Source: Actinomycetota bacterium (GTDB lineage Bacteria > Actinomycetota > Actinomycetes > Actinomycetales > Cellulomonadaceae). From it: a stretch of 10,022 nt of DNA. The notes under the pieces are model-generated. The model was not told the DNA's origin. It made no database searches and saw only the letters and a list, made by a program, of their open reading frames with translations. Of this stretch, positions 6,657-10,022 are shown piece by piece (position 1 is the first letter of the stretch; each line of letters begins with the position of its first letter). Position numbers and translations under genes: made by a program. The stretch covers positions 1-10,022 of the forward strand of contig JAHIJU010000232.1 in assembly GCA_018898235.1 (NCBI GenBank), read 5' to 3'.

Positions 6657-7232
6657 ATGCTCGGACGCAGCTTTCTGACAGCCCTCGTCACCTGCACCGC
6701 CCTGGTGGTGACCGCACCGCTCGCCGCGACGGCCGCCGATCCGGCGCAGGGTGCGGCGCGCGGTGCGCCGACCGCGCACATCGACGCCGCACCCGGTCCG
6801 GGGTGGTGGTCGGCCAGTGCCTGGCTCGTCGCGTGGCACCACCACCGGGGCACGACCACTCCGGCGCCGGTTCCCCCTCCGGTCCCGACACCCGACCCGA
6901 CGACCGCTCCGGCCGGGGCCGCGGGCATCACGGTCGCCGTGACCATCCCCGAGGCGTTCACGATCACGGTGCTCCACCAGGAGCGGACCGCCGGCCGTTG
7001 CGAGGTTCTGGTTGCGGTGACGGACACCCGGCTCTCCCATCCCGGATTCGTCGTGAACGTGGACGGCGGGGGTCGCGGCACGCTGGTCGCCGAGCAGGTG
7101 CCTGGCAACGGGATGCCCGCCGCCGAGATGCGGGTCGGCCGGACCTGGGCGGCCTACCCGGCGGGACGCAGCGGTGGTTCGGTGCGTCTGCGCGGCACCT
7201 TCGCCACCTGCCCGAGCTGGTTGCTCCTGTAG
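6657..7232 (+). CDS. Small secreted protein with reduced WxL-like domain
   Basis: This 191-residue protein has a signal peptide (residues 1-26, likely cleavage after ATA). A short segment with unusual Trp and His content (GWWSASAWLVAWHHH, 49-63) precedes a Pro/Thr-rich linker (~65-88). A ~100-residue C-terminal domain opens with ITVAVTIPEAFTITV and contains VAVTDTRLSHPGFVVNV (119-135). That pattern matches the start of the WxL-like domains encoded at 2-877 (VTVTIPAGTITITT, then IKITDTRAGNLGFTAKV) and 2416-3789. The second half is shorter than in those proteins and the final W-T-L-like strand is absent; it ends CPSWLLL. Cys115 and Cys185 could form a disulfide. GAGG 7 nt upstream supports the ATG. 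I infer a minimal member of the same wall-associated family; the relationship is by eye and moderately certain. Confidence 0.75.
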   Translation: MLGRSFLTALVTCTALVVTAPLAATAADPAQGAARGAPTAHIDAAPGPGWWSASAWLVAWHHHRGTTTPAPVPPPVPTPDPTTAPAGAAGITVAVTIPEAFTITVLHQERTAGRCEVLVAVTDTRLSHPGFVVNVDGGGRGTLVAEQVPGNGMPAAEMRVGRTWAAYPAGRSGGSVRLRGTFATCPSWLLL

Positions 7233-7262
7233 CCGCTCGGCCCGGCGCCGACGCGGCGAGCG

Positions 7263-7301
7263 GATGCCGTCAGGGCGGGTCCCTGGTGGGCGGACGGCAT
7301 C
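7263..7301. terminator. Hairpin terminator candidate after the small secreted gene
   Basis: A perfect 9-bp inverted repeat (7263-7271 with 7293-7301) encloses a 21-nt loop that itself can form a 4-bp stem (7272-7275 with 7281-7284). It begins 30 nt after the stop at 7232, in a convergent gene arrangement. There is no T-tract, as is common in high-GC actinobacteria. Confidence 0.55.
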
Positions 7302-7346
7302 ACCTGACCAGGGTGGACGGCGATCCTGCAGGTGGGCGACGCGAGC

Positions 7347-7364
7347 GCTGAGCGGGCGCTCAGC
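7347..7364. terminator. Hairpin terminator candidate after the MFS gene (minus-strand reading)
   Basis: A perfect 8-bp inverted repeat (7347-7354 with 7357-7364) lies 9 nt beyond the MFS stop codon. The innermost pair cannot close on a 2-nt gap, so the likely form is a 7-bp stem with a 4-nt loop. It lacks a T-tract and could act on both converging transcripts. Confidence 0.55.
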
Positions 7365-7373
7365 ACACCGAGG

Positions 7374-8666
7374 TCACCGGGCGGCGGGGTCGTCGACCTG
7401 GACGAGCGTGCGCCGCACCCGGTCCCGGGTCACGAGCACCGCGACCACGCCGACGACCCAGAGCGCCACCACGAGCCAGAGCGCGGCCCGGTAGTCGGCG
7501 AGTCCGGCGGCCGCCCCGCCCGAGCGGTGGTCGAGCACGACGCCGACGGCCAGCATCACGACGACGGCGCCGATGAACCCGCCCGCATTGGCGACCCCCG
7601 TCGCCGAGCCCATCCGCTCAGCGGGTGCGAAGGAGGCGGCGATGTCCAGCCCGACCAGGGACGTCGGCCCGCCGAGCGAGATGAGCAGCACGAACACGAC
7701 GAGCTGCCACAGCGGCCGCGGGGTGGTCGGGATCAGCACGATGAGCCAGCCGGCGAGGATGGCGACGGCCACCGCGAGCACCATGAGCGAGCGCCGCGCG
7801 GGGTACCGGCCGGTCAGCTCACCGATGAACGGCCCGCTGACGATAGCGACCGCCACCGAGAGCGTGAACAGCCCGCCGGCCTGGGCTGAGGACAACCCTT
7901 CACCCTGCACCAGGAACGGGTAGCCCCACATGAGCAGGAACACGTGCAGGCTGAAGGCGCTCACGAGGTGGCTCCAGAAGCCCAGCCAGGTGGCGGGCGA
8001 CCGCAACGTCGGGCCCAGCCCCGCCATCAGGGGCGGCGGGGTCCACACCATGAGCGGCCCGCCCGCGGGCCGGTCGCGCACGAGCGTCACGGCGCCGACC
8101 GCGGCGAGCGCGCCGAGCGCCGCGAGGCCGGCGAAGGCGGGCGTCCAGCCGAGCGCGTGCAGCGCGAGCACGAACGGCACGGCGGACACCACCTGCCCGA
8201 GCTGGCCGACGATGCCGGTGACCTGGGTGAGCAGTGGCACCCGTCGGGGCGGGAACCAGGCCGGGACCAGCCGGATCGCGGAGACGAACGTCATGGCGTC
8301 GCCGGCCCCGATGAGCACGCGGGCGACCAGGGCCAGCGGGACGGTGTCGACCAGGCCCATCGTGAGCTGCCCGACGGCCATCGTGGCGGCACCGACGGTG
8401 AGCATGGCCCGCGAGCCCACCCGGTCGAGCGCGACCCCGACGGGCAGCTGCAGCAGCGCGTAGACGACGACCTGCACGACGGCGAACAGCGACAGCACGG
8501 TCGCCGCCACCGTGAACCGCTGGGCGGCCTCCAGCCCTGCGACGCCGAACGAGGTGCGCTGGGCGACCGCGGCGGCGTACACGAGAAGGGCCGCGCCCCA
8601 CACCACCCAGGCGCGTGAGCGCGGGGCCGTGGGACCGGCACCGTTCGCCGCTTCCGGCTCGACCAC
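7374..8666 (-). CDS. MFS transporter, 12 membrane helices, substrate unknown
   Basis: I place the start at the GTG ending at 8666, because a perfect AGGAGG (reading on the minus strand, 8674-8679) precedes it by 7 nt. The same frame stays open to 8951, but the 95 extra residues are Arg/Pro-rich, with no membrane or signal character. The resulting 430-residue protein has 12 hydrophobic segments at roughly 19-35, 52-80, 87-105, 109-131, 145-170, 174-196, 227-253, 262-284, 293-312, 320-345, 357-379 and 394-413. The loop 2-3 motif A reads VGVALDRVGSRAML (76-89), typical of the major facilitator superfamily. A cytoplasmic loop of ~30 residues splits the two halves. I cannot assign the substrate. 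It lies 309 nt downstream of kdpE on the same strand, with large hairpins between, so it need not be co-transcribed. Confidence 0.9.
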   Translation of the reverse strand: MVEPEAANGAGPTAPRSRAWVVWGAALLVYAAAVAQRTSFGVAGLEAAQRFTVAATVLSLFAVVQVVVYALLQLPVGVALDRVGSRAMLTVGAATMAVGQLTMGLVDTVPLALVARVLIGAGDAMTFVSAIRLVPAWFPPRRVPLLTQVTGIVGQLGQVVSAVPFVLALHALGWTPAFAGLAALGALAAVGAVTLVRDRPAGGPLMVWTPPPLMAGLGPTLRSPATWLGFWSHLVSAFSLHVFLLMWGYPFLVQGEGLSSAQAGGLFTLSVAVAIVSGPFIGELTGRYPARRSLMVLAVAVAILAGWLIVLIPTTPRPLWQLVVFVLLISLGGPTSLVGLDIAASFAPAERMGSATGVANAGGFIGAVVVMLAVGVVLDHRSGGAAAGLADYRAALWLVVALWVVGVVAVLVTRDRVRRTLVQVDDPAAR

Positions 8667-8698
8667 GCTGCGTCCTCCTGGCGGCCATCGTAGGTGCG

Positions 8699-8736
8699 CG
8701 CCCGAGGCCCAGGACGGACGGTCCGCGCCTCGGGCG
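8699..8736 (-). promoter_or_regulatory. Inverted repeat upstream of the MFS start
   Basis: A perfect 10-bp inverted repeat (8699-8708 with 8727-8736) has a nested GGAC/GTCC pair inside its 18-nt spacer. It lies 33-70 nt upstream of the GTG start, so it could be an operator or a leader hairpin for the transporter. No regulator is known from the sequence. Confidence 0.45.
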
Positions 8737-8789
8737 GGGAGGCCCGCCGCCACGGCCCAGAGCGCGATCCCCGAGGCGCTCCTCCCGCC

Positions 8790-8853
8790 GGTTCGGCCAA
8801 CCCGCGCCGATTCGGCTTGGATCTCGGCCGAATCGGCGGAGGTTGGCCGAGCC
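8790..8853. repeat. Large imperfect inverted repeat (27-bp arms)
   Basis: The arms 8790-8816 and 8827-8853 match at 24 of 27 positions around a 10-nt centre. The innermost 12 pairs are perfect (GCCGAATCGGCG on the right arm). It lies about 120 nt past the kdpE stop and about 125 nt before the MFS start. It could be a terminator or processing hairpin for the kdpDE transcript, or a dispersed palindromic element. Confidence 0.8.
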
Positions 8854-8975
8854 GACCGGCGGCGGGCGCGGAGGGGGCGGAGGGGCGGGCTTGGTGGTCG
8901 GCGCGTCGGGCTGTGTCGCGGCAAGGTTGGGGGCTGTCGCGTCGTGTTCACCGGCGCGAGGTCGACGACCGGCAG

Positions 8976-9647
8976 CTACGGCACGAACCGGTACCCGAGC
9001 CCCGGTTCGGTGACCAGGTGCCGCGGCCGGGCGGGTTCGACCTCGAGCTTGCGGCGCAGCTGGGCCATGTAGACCCGCAGGTAGTTGGTCTGCTCCTGGT
9101 AGCCGGGGCCCCACACCTCGGTGAGCAGCTGCGCACCGGGGACCAGCCGGTCGGGGTTGCGCACCAGCAGCTCGAGCAGGTGCCACTCGGTGGGGGTGAG
9201 CCGCACGGGCGCACCGTCGCGGGTCACGGTGTGCGCCACCAGGTCGATGGTCACCGGCCCGGCCTGGACGACGGGGGCGGCGGGCTCGGGCACGGAACGG
9301 CGCAGCGCCGCCCGGACCCTGGCCAGCAGCTCGTCCATCCCGAAGGGTTTGGTGAGGTAGTCGTCGGCCCCGGCGTCCAGGGCGTCGACCTTGGCGGACT
9401 GCGAGTCGCGGGCCGAGAGCACGATGATCGGCACGCTCGACCAGCCGCGCAGACCCCGCACCACCTCGACCCCGTCCATATCGGGCAGGCCCAGGTCGAG
9501 GATCACCAGGTCGGGGGCGTGCTGGGCGGCGCTCAGGGCGGCGCGGCCGGTGCCGACGGTCTGCGGGTCGTAGTGCCGGGCGCGCAGGTTGATCGCCAGT
9601 GCCCGGGCCAGTGCGGCATCGTCGTCGACGACGAGCACCCGGGTCAT
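8976..9647 (-). CDS. kdpE: KdpE-type response regulator (OmpR/PhoB family)
   Basis: This 223-residue two-domain regulator is the partner of KdpD in K+-limitation/osmotic signalling and normally activates kdpFABC. The receiver domain (1-~115) shows the acidic cluster DDD (8-10), phospho-acceptor Asp51 in VILDLGLPDMDG, Ser78 in VLSARD and Lys100 in YLTKPF. A winged-helix domain (~128-223) contains LTPTEWHLLELL and the KdpE-typical TNYLRVYMAQLRRKLE, ending with HLVTEPGLGYRFVP, which separates KdpE from other OmpR-family members. The ATG at 9647 is chosen because it begins MTRVLVVDDD and overlaps the kdpD stop by four bases (ATGA), implying translational coupling. The frame stays open further upstream only as shadow of kdpD. 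All catalytic residues are present. Confidence 0.92.
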   Translation of the reverse strand: MTRVLVVDDDAALARALAINLRARHYDPQTVGTGRAALSAAQHAPDLVILDLGLPDMDGVEVVRGLRGWSSVPIIVLSARDSQSAKVDALDAGADDYLTKPFGMDELLARVRAALRRSVPEPAAPVVQAGPVTIDLVAHTVTRDGAPVRLTPTEWHLLELLVRNPDRLVPGAQLLTEVWGPGYQEQTNYLRVYMAQLRRKLEVEPARPRHLVTEPGLGYRFVP

Positions 9648-10022
9648 GCGCCCGCTCGTGCAGGTTCCGCGCGCCGCAGCTCGACGCTCATCGTGAGCCC
9701 GCCGCCGGGGGTGGTCGACGGTGTGAGGGTGGCGCCCATCGCCTCGGCGAACCCGGCGGCGATGGCCAGGCCCAGGCCCAGACCGGTGGTCGTGGACCGG
9801 TCGTCGAGCCGCTGGAACGGGACGAACATGCGGGGCCACTGGTCGGGCGGCACCCCGGGCCCGTGGTCGACCACCGCGAGGCGCACCACGTCGGGCCCGG
9901 CCGTGGCGGCGACCTGCACCTGATCGGCCGAGGCGTACCGCCGGGCGTTGTCGACGAGGTTGGCCACGACCCGTTCGAGCAGCCCCGGGTCGGCGAGCAC
10001 GAGCGGCAGGTCGTCCCGCAGC
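9644..10022 (-). CDS. kdpD: KdpD sensor histidine kinase, C-terminal ATPase domain only (5' end outside window)
   Basis: The visible 125 residues are the end of a HATPase_c domain: the N-box ERVVANLVDNARRYA, G1 box VVDHGPGVP, F-box FVPFQRLDD and G2 box GLGLGLAIA, followed by a final beta-strand and the stop. The F-box spacing and the adjacent kdpE support KdpD over a generic kinase. KdpD is a membrane sensor that autophosphorylates and passes phosphate to KdpE, and its N-terminal KdpD/Usp domains and four-helix membrane region would lie beyond position 10022. The stop overlaps the kdpE start by 4 nt. The dimerisation His is also outside the window. Confidence 0.88.
   Translation of the reverse strand, partial: LRDDLPLVLADPGLLERVVANLVDNARRYASADQVQVAATAGPDVVRLAVVDHGPGVPPDQWPRMFVPFQRLDDRSTTTGLGLGLAIAAGFAEAMGATLTPSTTPGGGLTMSVELRRAEPARAGA

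Larger units (their letters stand above)
8667..8975. other. Gene-free 309-bp gap between kdpE and the MFS gene
   Basis: The gap lies between two minus-strand genes. It holds the AGGAGG ribosome binding site (8674-8679), the hairpin at 8699-8736 and the large inverted repeat at 8790-8853. The stretch 8860-8940 is G-rich on the plus strand (C-rich in any minus-strand transcript). No open frame here looks like a protein: the frames that cross it encode Arg/Pro/Gly-rich shadow sequence. Confidence 0.6.

Noticed and set aside
8667..8951. Extending the MFS gene to the upstream ATG at 8951
   Set aside because: The extra 95 residues are Arg/Pro-rich with no plausible ribosome binding site and span both inverted repeats. 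The GTG at 8666 has a perfect AGGAGG 7 nt upstream and gives a normal MFS length.
9648..9839. A longer N-terminus for KdpE starting at 9839
   Set aside because: The added residues are out-of-frame kdpD coding sequence. The receiver domain begins exactly at the ATG at 9647 with MTRVLVVDDD.
8694..9923. A 409-codon plus-strand open frame opposite kdpE and kdpD
   Set aside because: It is antisense to KdpE with all receiver and winged-helix motifs intact. The product is Gly/Arg/His-rich and crosses the gene-free gap.

Overview
The window is about 70% G+C, and its genes use G/C-ending codons, GGAG/AGGAGG ribosome binding sites and a GTG start. Together with a KdpDE pair and secreted Ig-like/DUF916-type surface proteins, this points to a high-GC actinobacterium. 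I would guess Micrococcales, perhaps near Cellulomonas, but the family-level guess is inference only.

Positions 1-7232 (plus strand) form a cell-surface locus. In order it holds: the 3' end of a secreted protein with bacterial Ig-like repeats and a C-terminal WxL-like domain; a strong intrinsic terminator; a membrane-anchored DUF916-type protein; a second secreted Ig-like/WxL-like protein; a second, longer DUF916-type protein with three membrane segments and a Thr/Ser/Pro-rich stretch; an ATPase with every hallmark of PstB; and a small secreted protein that seems to keep only a reduced WxL-like domain. In Firmicutes, WxL proteins bind peptidoglycan without covalent attachment and are encoded beside DUF916/DUF3324 proteins (WxL-interacting proteins). 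Here the same pairing occurs twice in series, but the diagnostic Trp residues are largely replaced. No PstS, PstC or PstA lies in the window, so the PstB either serves permease genes outside it or works with other partners.

Positions 7233-7373 form a convergent intergenic region with two hairpins that probably terminate the facing transcripts.

Positions 7374-10022 (minus strand) read, in transcription order, kdpD (C-terminal end only), kdpE (ATGA overlap with kdpD), a 309-bp gap with a large imperfect inverted repeat and a second hairpin, and then a 12-TM MFS transporter whose GTG start is fixed by a perfect AGGAGG. KdpDE normally senses K+ limitation or osmotic stress and drives kdpFABC. 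The kdpFABC genes are not in view, and nothing in the sequence shows that the MFS gene belongs to that regulon.

I saw no tRNA, rRNA, CRISPR array, insertion sequence or phage gene. Long open frames opposite or overlapping these genes are GC-bias shadows and are omitted.
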